Assembly: GCA_033032865.1 (NCBI GenBank)
Contig: JAWHQI010000502.1
Coordinates: forward strand, 744,001-808,000
Origin: Dactylorhiza incarnata
Taxonomy: Eukaryota > Streptophyta > Magnoliopsida > Asparagales > Orchidaceae
Direction of reading: 5' to 3'
DNA length: 64,000 nt
Shown: positions 35,531 through 45,390 of the stretch, piece by piece
Layout of the letters: each line of letters opens with the position of its first letter
How positions within the stretch are numbered: position 1 is the first letter of the stretch
Made by a program: the position numbers and the translations under genes
Notes under the pieces: model-generated
Seen by the model: the letters and a program-made list of their open reading frames with translations, nothing else
Told to the model about the DNA's origin: nothing
The model's database searches: none

Positions 35531-36035
35531 ATGCGAGGTGGATACGTGGCGATTGGACGGTGGAGATTCGGCGGCGGCGAAGGGGGACGATCGGGGAAGA
35601 ACTGGTCATCGGCTGTGGAGGGTCCAGCCGGTGACGGAACCCGACTGGCGAGATCGGCCGGTGGAAGGGCAGGCCGGGAAGCCGACCAAGGAGGTCGACC
35701 AAACGCCCGGCTGAGCGCAACCCTTCGACCGGATGGGAGAGCGGACACTCGGCCGAGAAGTCGCGCGGCGGCGGCCGGTCTACCGGGCGGCCGCGCCAGC
35801 CGCTTGGCCTTGCGATCGGCGGCCAACCTTGTGGTGTCCGGACGGTGGTTAGCGGTTGTCCGTGCCCGGGGCGCGCGATGCTCTACATACGAGTTATGTA
35901 CGTACTTATTTCTCATCCGATGTTGAGATCTTATTGTTGGATGTGCACGCGCACGACACTGTGCACTTATCCTAGGCGTTGCATCTCGCGGTGTTTTTTT
36001 TTTGCGCGATTAGCTGATGTTCGGATAGAGGATCT
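35531..36035. other. GC-rich stretch without a recognised gene
   Basis: 35540-35870 is strongly GC-rich and open in several frames with low-complexity Arg/Ala/Pro translations; no domain was recognised. 35878-35935 resembles 44143-44202 on the far side of copia A. Confidence 0.4.
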
Positions 36036-36457
36036 TGTTGGACCAAATCTCGACAGCCTTGCCTCGAGGAACCAGCCTTACATGGAAGATGAAAGAATGG
36101 AAGCTCGAGACCTGCGCAAGATGGAAATGGAAAGTCAGCTGGAAGAAGATGAAAATGAAGAGAGCGACGAAAGCTGGAAAAAGAAAGAGAAGAGCTCGAC
36201 GAATGTTGAAGGAGGGATCGATGAACACTGAGCGTCGGTCCACGTTTTGTCTTGTGCCTTGGTTGCTGCTCCCTTTTGTCCTTTCGAGGAGTTGTCTCAT
36301 CTGCTTTTACCTTTACTGTTTGTTTGAACCTGTAATGTGGTGATATATTTATATATATGCAGTGTATTGAAACAATGACCACGATGAATGAAGTTTTTCC
36401 TGAAGCTATTTTAAAAAATATTGTTATTCCCCCTCTTCTTCCTCATATTGTTCAACA
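36036..36457 (+). repeat. copia A 5' LTR
   Basis: Starts TGTTGGACC and ends TTGTTCAACA, next to the PBS. It includes a TGATATATTTATATATATGC AT-rich block (about 36341-36360) shared with the 3' LTR. Confidence 0.95.
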
Positions 36458-36473
36458 TGGTATCAGAGCTAGG
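36458..36473 (+). promoter_or_regulatory. copia A primer-binding site
   Basis: TGGTATCAGAGCTAGG, abutting the LTR; an exact initiator-Met tRNA primer core. Confidence 0.95.
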
Positions 36474-36565
36474 TTGCTCTCTTGCTTTCTGCCATCAGAG
36501 CTTGAGAGAGTTCTGTTTTTGCGCATGATTTTGTTGTGTATGCATTTTCTCTGTTTTCTCCTCAC

Positions 36566-39500
36566 ATGGCGTCATCAAGCAGTGCGAATTTCTCCTTCAC
36601 CCCATCTGGAGTTCCCATCTTTGATGGTGAGGGCTTCGATGTGTGGCTTGTGCAAATGCGCACACTGTTCATCTCTCAGGGCCTCTGGGACCTCATTCAG
36701 GTAGGTTTTACCAAACCCACTGATGTTAATCCCCTGACGGGTTGGGAAGCTGCTCTTGTCACGGCCTATGCTGAAAACGTCAAGAGAGATGCAAAATCCC
36801 TCTTGTACATTCAACAAGGAATAGGACGGAGTGTATTTCCAAATATTATGGGGGCAGAATCAGCACAGGATGCTTGGGAGATTAAAGAAGGAATTTCAGG
36901 GATTTGCTAAGGTTATTTCTATCAAACTCCAAAATGCCTGACAGGAGTTTGATACCTTGAGCATGATGGACAGTGACAATGCTCACACCTATTTCTCCAG
37001 GATTACCCTTCTCACAAATCAGATTAAGAATTATGGTGATGTGATAGAAGAAAAGAAAATCATTCTGAAAGTTTTGAAAACACTCACCCAGAAATATGTT
37101 GTTATTGTCACAACCATAGAAGAGACAAAAGATCTCAGCACCCTTTCACTAACAGACCTGTTGGGCTCCCTTCAAGCCCATGAGGAAAGAGTCAAGAGAT
37201 ATGAATGCCAAACTCTGGAACATGCCTTCCAGAGTAAGGTCAACATCAAGCTCAACAAAACCCAATCCTCTACCTCCAGCACAGAAGGAAAAAAGAAGAG
37301 TAGTGATGGACCTGCTTTGTTCTGTGAACTTTGCAAGAGATATAACCATGATGTTGAACATTGCTACTATAGGTGTAAAACTTGCAAGAGGCTGACCCAT
37401 CTGGCCAAGGATTGTTGGTCCAAACAAAAGATAGCAAACATTACCACTGAGGAAGCTAACTTTGGAAGCCAAGATGAGGAGGACTATGTATTTTACACAG
37501 GTGGTCTGGACTCAAGTGAGGTCAATGATGTGTGGTACCTTGATAGTGGGTGTTCGAATCATATGACTCACAAGAAGGAGGCATTTGTTCATCTTGATGA
37601 GAGTGATTGCTCCCTAGTTGTCCTGGGTGATGGAAATTCTATGCATATCAAAGGAAAAGGCACAATCATGGTTAGAACAAAGTCTGGTCAGATTAAACAC
37701 ATCACTGGTGTGCAATATGTGCCAGGATTGGCTCATAGTTTACTCAGTGTGGGTCAGCTGCTCAGCAAGGGATACAAACTTATATTTGAAGATCAATTCT
37801 GTGACATCATTGAAAGAAGGACTTCACAAATCTTGGCAAGAGTTAAGATGTCAAGCAACAAGGTGTTTCCTTTGACCCTGCCTCATATCTGCCAAAACAT
37901 GAGAGTCATGGAGGATACTTCCAGCCAAATTTGGCACCACAGGTATGGCCACCTTAACATTGATGATATCAAACAGCTTTACTCACTTGAGTTAGTTATT
38001 GGGTTGCCTAAAATCACATCAAATCATCCTATTTGTCACATATGTGCAAAAAATAAGATACACAAATTACCCTTTCCAAAACAAGCAACCAAGAAATCTG
38101 TGGCCCCTCTTGATATCATCCATGCTGATATCTGGGGGCCATCCCGTACTCCTTCTCTATCTGCATGGAATGCGATTCTTTCTATTACTTGTAGATGATT
38201 TCACTCGAATGATGTGGGTTTACCCTCTGAGCCACAAATCAGATGCCTTCAAATAGTTCAAAACCTTCAAAGCCTTGGTTGAAAATGAAACAAACTCTAA
38301 GATTAAAATCCTACGCACGGATAGAGGTGGTGAGTTTGTCAATCATGAATTTGATGACTACTGCCTTGAACATGGAATAAGAAGGGAATTATCTGTCAGC
38401 TATTGCCCTGAGCAAAATGGAGTTGCAGAAAGGAGGAATAGAACTATTGTGGAAATGGCTAGATGCATGCTTCATCACAAGCACTTACCCAAAGAATACT
38501 GGGCAGAGGCAGTGGTGGCTGCAACTTACCTGTTAAATAGAGCCCCATGTCGGGCATTACACCAGCTCACCCCCATTGAAGCCTGGTCAGGGCACAAGGC
38601 CAACATCAGTCATTTTCAAACTTTTGGCAGCCTGGTCTACATCCTTGAACCTCAGGCCAACCGAGACAAACTTGATGAGAAGGCAGCCTCTGGAATACTC
38701 CTGGGATACAGTGACAATTCCAAAGGATACGGAGTATACAATCCTGATAAGAAGAAGCTTACAATTGCCAGGAATGTAATTATTGATGAAGAGAAGTCTT
38801 GGGATTGGAATTCTGCTCCGGGTCAGACATCTGAACTGGTGGTTACTCAGGACCAGCTTGCCCCTCCTACTGATGATCCTGAGCCCGCCTTCCCAGTTCC
38901 CGTACCTCAAAATTGTGAGGTCGACACATCAAATTCATGTGCTAATTATGATGAGTCATCATTCCCTTCACCGCAGAAAAAATACAAATTGATTTCAGAT
39001 ATATACCAATGCTGTGACTTAGCCTTGTTTGTGAAAGAACCATCCTCATATTCTGAAGCTGCAGCCAATGAGCAGTGGGTTCATGCCATGAATGAAGAAT
39101 TAAAAGCAATAGAAAGCAATAAAACCTGGGAATTGTCTGATCTTCCCCCAAATAAGAAGGCCATCGGCCTGTAGTGGTTGTACAAAGTCAAGTACAATGA
39201 AATGGGTGAAGTAAAGAAGTATAAGGCAAGATTAGTTGCAAAAGGCTATGTACAAAAACTGGGAATCGACTATGTTGAAACTTTTGCCCCGGTAGCTCGA
39301 ATTGAATCCATCCGCATGATTCTTGCCATTGCCACACATTTTCAATATCCAGTGTTTCAAATGGATGTCCAATCCGCATTCTTAAATGGAAACATTGAAG
39401 AAGAACTGTATGTTGAACAACCCACTGGGTATGAGAAGCAGGGAGAAGAAAAGAAAGTATTACGGTTAAAAAAGGCTCTCTATGGTCGTAAACAGGCTCC

Positions 39501-40615
39501 CCGAGCCTGGAATTCCAAGATAGATTCACATTTGATAACAAGTGGATTCCAGAGAACTAGGTGGGTTCCAGAGAACTAGCTGTGATCCAGCCATATACAT
39601 CAAGTATTTAAGCAGCCAAGGTGTTCTGATTCTCTCTTTATATGTTGATGATCTTCTCATTACTGGTTCAAACTTGACCATTATTGATGAGTTTCATGCT
39701 CACTTCAAGTCTGTTTTCCTCATGACGGATCTTGGCTTATCTCGCTACTTCCTTGGAATCCAAATCTATCAAACTCCTGGCATCACCTACATAACCCAGA
39801 ACAAGTATGCTGAAGAATTGCTCACTCGATTTGAAATGTTGAACTCAAGGCCCACTGGTACCCCCATGGTTACTGGAGAGAAATTCAGTAGGGTGGATGG
39901 AGAAGAGAAGGTGAATCCAGAATATTATAGAAGCATAATCGGTCCCTAATGTATCTGACAAACACTAGACCTGACATTGAACTGGCAGTTAGTATATTGT
40001 CCAGATACATGCAGGTACCCAGCGTCAAACATCTGATGGGTGTGAAAAGAATTCTGCGATATGTCAATGGCACTAAATCTATGGGGCTGAAGTACACCAA
40101 AGGGGAAGACTTGTGCTTAACAGGATACTCGGAAAAGTGATTGGGCTGGAAGTGTTGATGACAGGATTGGGCTGGATGTGCTGATGACAGGAGGAGCACA
40201 TCTGGATATCTCTTCTTCTTGGGAGAAAACCCAATTTCCTGGACCTCCAGGAAGCAGAAAACAATAGCCCTTTCTTCCACAGAGGCCGAGTACACGGCCT
40301 TGTGCGAAGCAGCCAAAGAAGCAATATGGCTCAAGAAACTCCTACATGAGCTAACTGAAGCAAGTGATAATCCAACACAAATCTGGGTCGACAACACCTC
40401 TGCTATTGCCCTAGCAAAAAATCCGGTCTACCACAATCGATCCAAGCATATTGAAATTAAAATACACTACACACGTGACCTAATCAGCCAGAAACAAATC
40501 GTGCTCAACTACGTACAATCAAAGAACCAACTTGCCGATGTGCTAACCAAGCCGCTGTCATTTTTCCCTTTCTCAGATCTGAGGACAAAGTTGAAGATAG
40601 TCGACAATCGAGATT
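36566..40615 (+). pseudogene. copia A gag-pol, multiply broken
   Basis: Gag from the ATG at 36566 (MASSSSANFSF). Domains in order: gag with GSLQAHEERV; zinc site CELCKRYNHDVEHCYYR and CKTCKRLTHLAKDCW (37321-37425); protease WYLDSGCSNHMTH (37531-37570); integrase finger HHRYGHL...CHIC (37935-38045); core LRTDRGGEF (38311-38337) and EQNGVAERRNR (38410-38440); [39 protein letters not shown] (39640-39670); RNase H with EAEYTALCEAAKEAIWL and VDNTSAIALAKNP; end at 40615. Lesions: frameshift near 36885, stop near 36940, frameshift near 38165, stop at about 38253, TAG at 39172-39174, a 19-bp duplication at 39542-39579, frameshift near 39945, and a 26-bp duplication at 40139-40190. Confidence 0.93.
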
Positions 40616-40624
40616 GCGGGAGGG

Positions 40625-41031
40625 TGTTGGACACAAATCTCGACAGCCTTGCCCCCAGGAACCAGCCTTACATGGAAGAAGAAAGAATGGAAGCTCGAGA
40701 CCTGGGCAAGATGGAAATGGAAAGTCAGCTGGAAGAAGATGAAAATGAAGAGAGCGACGAAAGCTGGAAAAAGAAAGAGAAGAGCTCGACGAATGTTGAA
40801 GGAGGGATCGACGAACGCTGAGCGCCGGTCCACGTTTTGTCTTGTGCCTTGGTTGCTGCTCCCTTTTGTCCTTTCGAGGAGTTGTCTCGTCTGCTTTTAC
40901 CTTTACTGTTTGTTTGAACCTGTAATGTGGTGATATATTTATATATATGCAGTGTATTGAAATAATGACCACGATGAATGAAGTTTTTCCTGAAGCTATT
41001 TTAAAAAATATTGTTCTTCCCCCTCTTCTTC
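40625..41031 (+). repeat. copia A 3' LTR, main part
   Basis: Matches 36036 onward and follows a purine tract (GCGGGAGGG, 40616-40624). It breaks at 41031 where copia B begins; the last 16 bp of the LTR resume at 44096-44111. Confidence 0.95.
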
Positions 41032-41134
41032 TGTTGGACAGTTCAGCATGAACCAAAAAAATGCATGTCAAGATTAGTCTTACACCGCCTACCCAGACGG
41101 TCCCACTCGTGCTTATAATAGGCCCCACCTCATC

Positions 41135-42628
41135 CTAGAAAGACGAAACCGTACCATCATCGAAATGGTCAGATGCCTTCTGCACCATAATAATCTGCCC
41201 AAAAGTTTTTGGGCAGAAGCTGCAAACACTGCAGTCTACCTTCTCAACAGGGCACCTTGTCGTGCCCTCTCTAACTCTACTCCTTATGAAGCTTGGTATG
41301 GGTACAAGCCTAATATCAGCAATTTAAGAACTTTTGGAAGCTTGACCTACAGCCTTGCCAACACCCAAAATCGTGACAAGCTTTCAGAAAAAGCTGAAAA
41401 AGGAATCTTGCTAGGCTATAGTGAAAAATCTAAGGCCTACCGCATTTACAATCCCACAACCTCCAAGTTTATAATTACCAGGAATGTTATTGTCGATGAA
41501 GGAAGCAGCTGGGACTGGAATGCGATTCCGGGTCAGACTCAATTGCTGGAGGTTACACAGGACTCAACCGGTGAAGAAATGCTAGTTCCTGTGCCCTCCG
41601 TTCCAGCAAATGCCAGTCATTAAATTTCTAGCTCTGACTTGCCAACCAGTCCTGAAGAGTCATCATCCCCGTCACCATCGCATAGGTACCGATCTCTATC
41701 TGATATTTATGGAAATTGTCAGTTTGCCTTTCTTGTAAAAGAACCAGTCAACTACAAGGAAGCAGTTAAAACACCCATTGGGTTCAGGCTATGGAGGATG
41801 AGCTCAATATGATAAATAAGAATAATACCTGGGAACTTGCTAATTTACCAGTCAACAAAACTGCAATCGGTCTAAAATGGTTGTTCAAAGTTAAGTACAA
41901 TGAGGAAGGAGAAGTCAAGAAATACAAAGCAAGATTAGTGGCAAAAGGGTATGCCCAAAAATAGGGCATAGACTATGCAGAAACCTTTTCTCCAGTTGCT
42001 AGGTTTGAGTCAATTCGACTCCTACTTGCTATTGCTGCCCAAAATCAATTTCCTGTATTTCAAATGGATGTCCAATCAGCATTTCTCAATGGTACCATTG
42101 ATGAGGAAATTTATGTGAAGCAACCAGAGGGATATGAGATTAAAGGAGAAGAAAGCAAGATTTTAAAGCTGAAAAAAGCCCTGTATGGGTTGAAACAAGC
42201 CCCAAGAGCTTGGAATTCCAAGATTGATTCCAACCTTCTAGAGCATGGATTTGCTAAAACCATATCTGAGCCAGCCATGTATGTTAAAAGAGAACAAGAA
42301 AGAGAGGTAATTATCCTATGTCTATATGTTGATGATCTTTTAATAACAGGATCTAGCTTGAGCATGATTGCTGAGTTTCGTGAATATATCAAAACCAAGT
42401 TCAGTATGACTGACTTGGGCCTCACCCGCTACTTCTTAGGACTTCAGATCCAACAAACAGCTCAATCCACGATTATATCTCAAAGTAAATATGTCGAGGA
42501 TGTGTTAATTCGTTTTGATATGAATAACTCAAAACCTGCAGCCACTCCTATGGTAACAGGAGAGAAGTTTTCCAAAGAAGATGGAGAAGAAAAAACAGAC
42601 CCGGAGTATTATCGTAGTATCGTCGGAT
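41135..42628 (+). pseudogene. copia B integrase C-terminus and RT
   Basis: Starts at the ERRNRTII block of integrase, continues through NRAPCRAL, YEAWYGYKPNISNLRTFGS and the GKP-like end, then a spacer with stops (about 41622 and 41770-41800). RT follows: [30 protein letters not shown], a TAG at about 41962, [42 protein letters not shown] (about 42325-42357) and TDLGLTRYFLGLQI. The frame from 42064 is open until the inverted copy starts near 42629. Confidence 0.9.
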
Positions 42629-42937
42629 CTGTTTTTTCTTCTCCATCTTCTTTGGAAAACTTCTCTCCTGTTACCATAGGAGTGGCTGCAGGTTTTGAGT
42701 TATTCATATCAAAACGAATTAACACATCCTCGGCATATTTACTTTGAGATATAATCGTGGATTGAGCTGTTTGTTGGATCTGAAGTCCTAAGAAGTAGCG
42801 GGTGAGGCCCAAGTCAGTCATACTGAACTTGGTTTTGATATATTCACGAAACTCAGCAATCATGCTCAAGCTAGATCCTGTTATTAAAAGATCATCAACA
42901 TATAGACATAGGATAATTACCTCTCTTTCTTGTTCTC
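42629..42937 (-). repeat. inverted copy of the copia B RT segment
   Basis: Reverse complement of about 42290-42601, essentially identical by eye, separated from it by a ~27-bp loop. It translates on the minus strand as the same RT segment. Confidence 0.92.
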
Positions 42938-43170
42938 TTTTAATAACAGGATCTAGCTTGAGCATGATTGCTGAGTTTCGTGAATATATCAAAACCAAGT
43001 TCAGTATGACTGACTTGGGCCTCACCTGCTACTTCTTAGGACTTCAGATCCAACAAACAGCTCAATCCACGATTATATCTCAAAGTAAATATGCCGAGGA
43101 TGTGTTAATTCGTTTTGATATGAATAACTCAAAACCTGCAGCCACTCCTATGGTAACAGGAGAGAAGTTT
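42935..43170 (+). repeat. second direct copy of the RT segment
   Basis: Repeats about 42336-42573 in the original orientation with very few changes (for example CTCACCTGC for CTCACCCGC). The join to the inverted copy falls in a short TCTTTT stretch; the join to the rRNA falls in GAAGTTT. Confidence 0.92.
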
Positions 43171-43327
43171 CCCTCAGGATAGCTGGAGCCTTGTGCAGAG
43201 TTCTATCAGGTAAAGCCAATGATTAGAGGCATCGGGGGCACAATGCCCTCGACCTATTCTCAAACTGTAAATAGGTAGGATGGCTTGGCTGCTTCGTTGA
43301 GCCATAGCTGGTTCCCTCCGAAGTTTT
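43164..43327 (+). rRNA. 25S rRNA fragment, rearranged, inside copia B
   Basis: 43164-43302 matches large-subunit rRNA as I remember it: CCCTCAGGATAGCTGGAG, AAAGCCAATGATTAGAGGCA, TGCCCTCGACCTATTCTCAA and TAAATAGGTAGGATGG. 43303-43327 (CATAGCTGGTTCCCTCCGAA...) is the sequence that in 25S rRNA lies immediately before this stretch, so the two pieces are in swapped order. A few differences from the conserved sequence are visible. It is not a functional rRNA gene. Confidence 0.88.
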
Positions 43328-43410
43328 AAAAATGAAAAAAAAAAAGATAGGAGAGTTAAGACGAAACCGTACTCATTTTTGGAATGGAAAATGAGTGCGG
43401 TGGTTTAACA

Positions 43411-43673
43411 TGAGTTTACTAGGATGATGTGGATATACTTCCTAAATCACAAGTCAGATGCCTTTTTGAAATTTAAACACTTTAAAGCGCAGGTAGAAAA
43501 TGAAATCAAACTTCACTACACCAGAGATCTCATCTCGAAAGGCAAGATCACACTAGAATACTGTGAATCAAAAAAACAAATCGCAGATATTTTTACCAAA
43601 TCCCTTCCAGCTCACACCTTTGAAGATCTAAGAAACAAAATGAAGATCAGATGCTGCCAAGATTACGGGGAGG
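43411..43673 (+). pseudogene. integrase core piece fused to RNase H end
   Basis: FTRMMWIYFLNHKSDAF...VENEIK belongs to the integrase core, upstream of where element B otherwise starts. It runs straight into LHYTRDLISKGKITLEYCES, the end of copia RNase H. The join lies in GAAATCAAA (43502-43510), which both parent sequences would contain. A purine tract (ACGGGGAGG) ends the piece. Confidence 0.85.
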
Positions 43674-44090
43674 TGTTGGCACATAATCTCAGCAGCATTC
43701 CTATAGAAAAACATTATCCAGGAATCAACCAAAGAGAAGTTCAAGAAGAAAAGTCAGAAGATCAGAAGACAGAAGATCAGAAAGGAGCACAGCCAAACCA
43801 CCGAAAGTGCTCAGTAAAAGAAAAGTCCAAAAGTGCTGATGTCTTAATTCAGCCTCTGCCAAGCCGCTGTTTTTATTGTATTTTGTTTCTTTCCTGTTTT
43901 GCCCTCAGCTCTCTCCTATTTAAATGCCCCCTTTCTTCTTCTAGAATGAGTGTAAAAGAAGGAGAAAAGGTTGTAAGCTTTTGGAGTATGCTGTTGGGTT
44001 GTATCCTCTCCTTTTTTGTGAAATAAAAGCTCGGTAGTACCGTCTACCTTCCCCCCTGTGTTTCTGCTTTCTGTTTTCTCTTTTTCTACA
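43674..44090 (+). repeat. copia B 3' LTR
   Basis: 417 bp, TGTTGGCACA to TTTCTACA, directly after a polypurine tract. It includes a CTATTTAAATGCC TATA-like block (about 43916-43928) and an AATAAA (44022-44027). It is not the same family as the copia A LTR. Confidence 0.85.
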
Positions 44091-44095
44091 TCTTC

Positions 44096-44111
44096 CTCAT
44101 ATTGTTCAACA
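44096..44111 (+). repeat. last 16 bp of the copia A 3' LTR
   Basis: CTCATATTGTTCAACA, identical to the end of the 5' LTR (36442-36457), separated from the rest of the LTR by copia B. Confidence 0.93.
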
Positions 44112-44116
44112 GATCT

Positions 44117-45390
44117 AACGAACAAAAAAAACTCACACAATGCTCTACATAGGAGTTACGTACTTATTTCCCATATGATGTTGGGATCTTATTGCAGGAC
44201 AGTTAAATGTTGGAATGTACGTGTAAGGTAGATATTGGGGGCCGAGAACAATTAAGAGGAATCGAACCCGTAGTACAAATCCAGAGGCTTCTGTTGGGAA
44301 ATCAAATCCATCGTGAGATTATCATGAATATTAAAAAAGAAAACAAATAAAAATTAATTGTACCAACCGAGTTACCAACACAGTCCGTCCAATGGACAAC
44401 TGTTGAAGCTAACTATGGCTGATAGACGTGGTCACCGTTGGAACAGGAGAGTCAACTCATGACCACCGCGCGCGGGCTTACTTCCCGCACATGCGCTCGT
44501 CGTCTTTGTTGGTATCATGCGGATGTACGTATGGCATACAATATGAGCATGTGATTGCTCGGGTGATCTCGCAGCGTCAGTCTAACCAGCCCCCCAGCCC
44601 CACCAACATGCACGAGAGTCCCATTGCTCGACTTTGTTATAGCCCTGCAGCTACGACGACCACATCTACACCGCCTTGCAAGCCAGCATGTAGCATCTCC
44701 CAGCTCTGGACAAATTCTGGATATAAATGTTGGTCATTTAAATCTCATTGGTTTTCTTCTCGAGATTTTGAATTTAGTATGAAGTGAGTGCCTCAAAGGC
44801 CAAAAATAGTATCAAAAGGATATCACGCTATTGCGCTGCTTACACCATGGCTCGCTTTTGTGTACTCCTAAAGAATGTGCATCGCATGTCGCTCACATCT
44901 GCGCGACATGACATTGACAGCCCTGCACACTGCTCATGGACGCACTTTTGAGCGTCCTTGCAGACCATACATTTGTGGGGAATGGGGTGCACTTTATCAT
45001 AAAGTGCACACATCTCAAAGTGCAAATACACACACCTCAATCAACCGTTGAATGCGTGCACTTTATGGTAGAGTGCACAAATGCAATGCACGACCCTCGT
45101 TCCCTCACCTGTGCCTCCAAGGTCGTGCATTTGCGCACCAGAAATACCATTCACGTTCGCTCAGATCACACTTTCGTCCCCGTGTGCCACTCACATTAGC
45201 ACCTATGCACATCTCTCATAATCGCACTCATGCATACCACTTTTGATTGCTTACTTGCCTGTCATTAACAATTACAAGAACACTTGGTGATTTGTTTTAC
45301 ATTTATATTTAAGGAGCGGCCTCTCCCACAACTTTGTGATAATTAAACAGAAGCACAATTGATCTTTCATAAGCTTCTCCGGCACTATTT
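44117..45390. other. gene-free stretch with small palindromes
   Basis: No credible gene. 44143-44202 resembles 35878-35935. A near-perfect palindrome (11-bp arms, GTGCACTTTAT) lies at 44987-45009, in a stretch with repeated 'gtgcac' and 'aaatgc' motifs. A lone B-box-like GGGTTCGATTCC on the minus strand at about 44258-44269 has no A box. Confidence 0.4.

Larger units (their letters stand above)
41032..44090 (+). mobile_element. chimeric copia element B
   Basis: Bracketed by a 5-bp target duplication TCTTC (41027-41031 and 44091-44095), beginning TGTTGG and ending CA. Its order is not that of a retrotransposon: unknown 5' piece; integrase C-end to RT (41135-42628); RT inverted (42629-42937); RT direct again (42935-43170); 25S rRNA pieces (43164-43327); A-rich filler; integrase core piece (43411-43510); RNase H end (43502-43673); 3' LTR (43674-44090). 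No full 5' LTR, gag or protease is present. The clean duplication suggests it inserted as one molecule. Confidence 0.85.
36036..44111 (+). mobile_element. Ty1/copia element A, with element B nested in its 3' LTR
   Basis: A perfect 5-bp target duplication GATCT (36031-36035 and 44112-44116) brackets TG...CA ends. The 5' LTR is 36036-36457; the 3' LTR is 40625-41031 continued at 44096-44111. Reassembled without B and one TCTTC copy, the 3' LTR is 423 bp against 422 bp for the 5' LTR. About ten substitutions and one indel separate the LTRs, roughly 2.5%, so A is clearly older than the gypsy element at 18747. Confidence 0.95.

Noticed and set aside
35525..35926. 133- and 141-codon frames in the GC-rich stretch
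   Set aside because: Composition-driven overlapping frames on both strands; no recognisable motif.
43164..43327. Functional rRNA gene
   Set aside because: Only about 160 bp, in swapped order, with substitutions, inside a retrotransposon.
44258..44290. tRNA or SINE from a lone B-box-like GGGTTCGATTCC on the minus strand
   Set aside because: No A box at a suitable distance and no tRNA-like arms.
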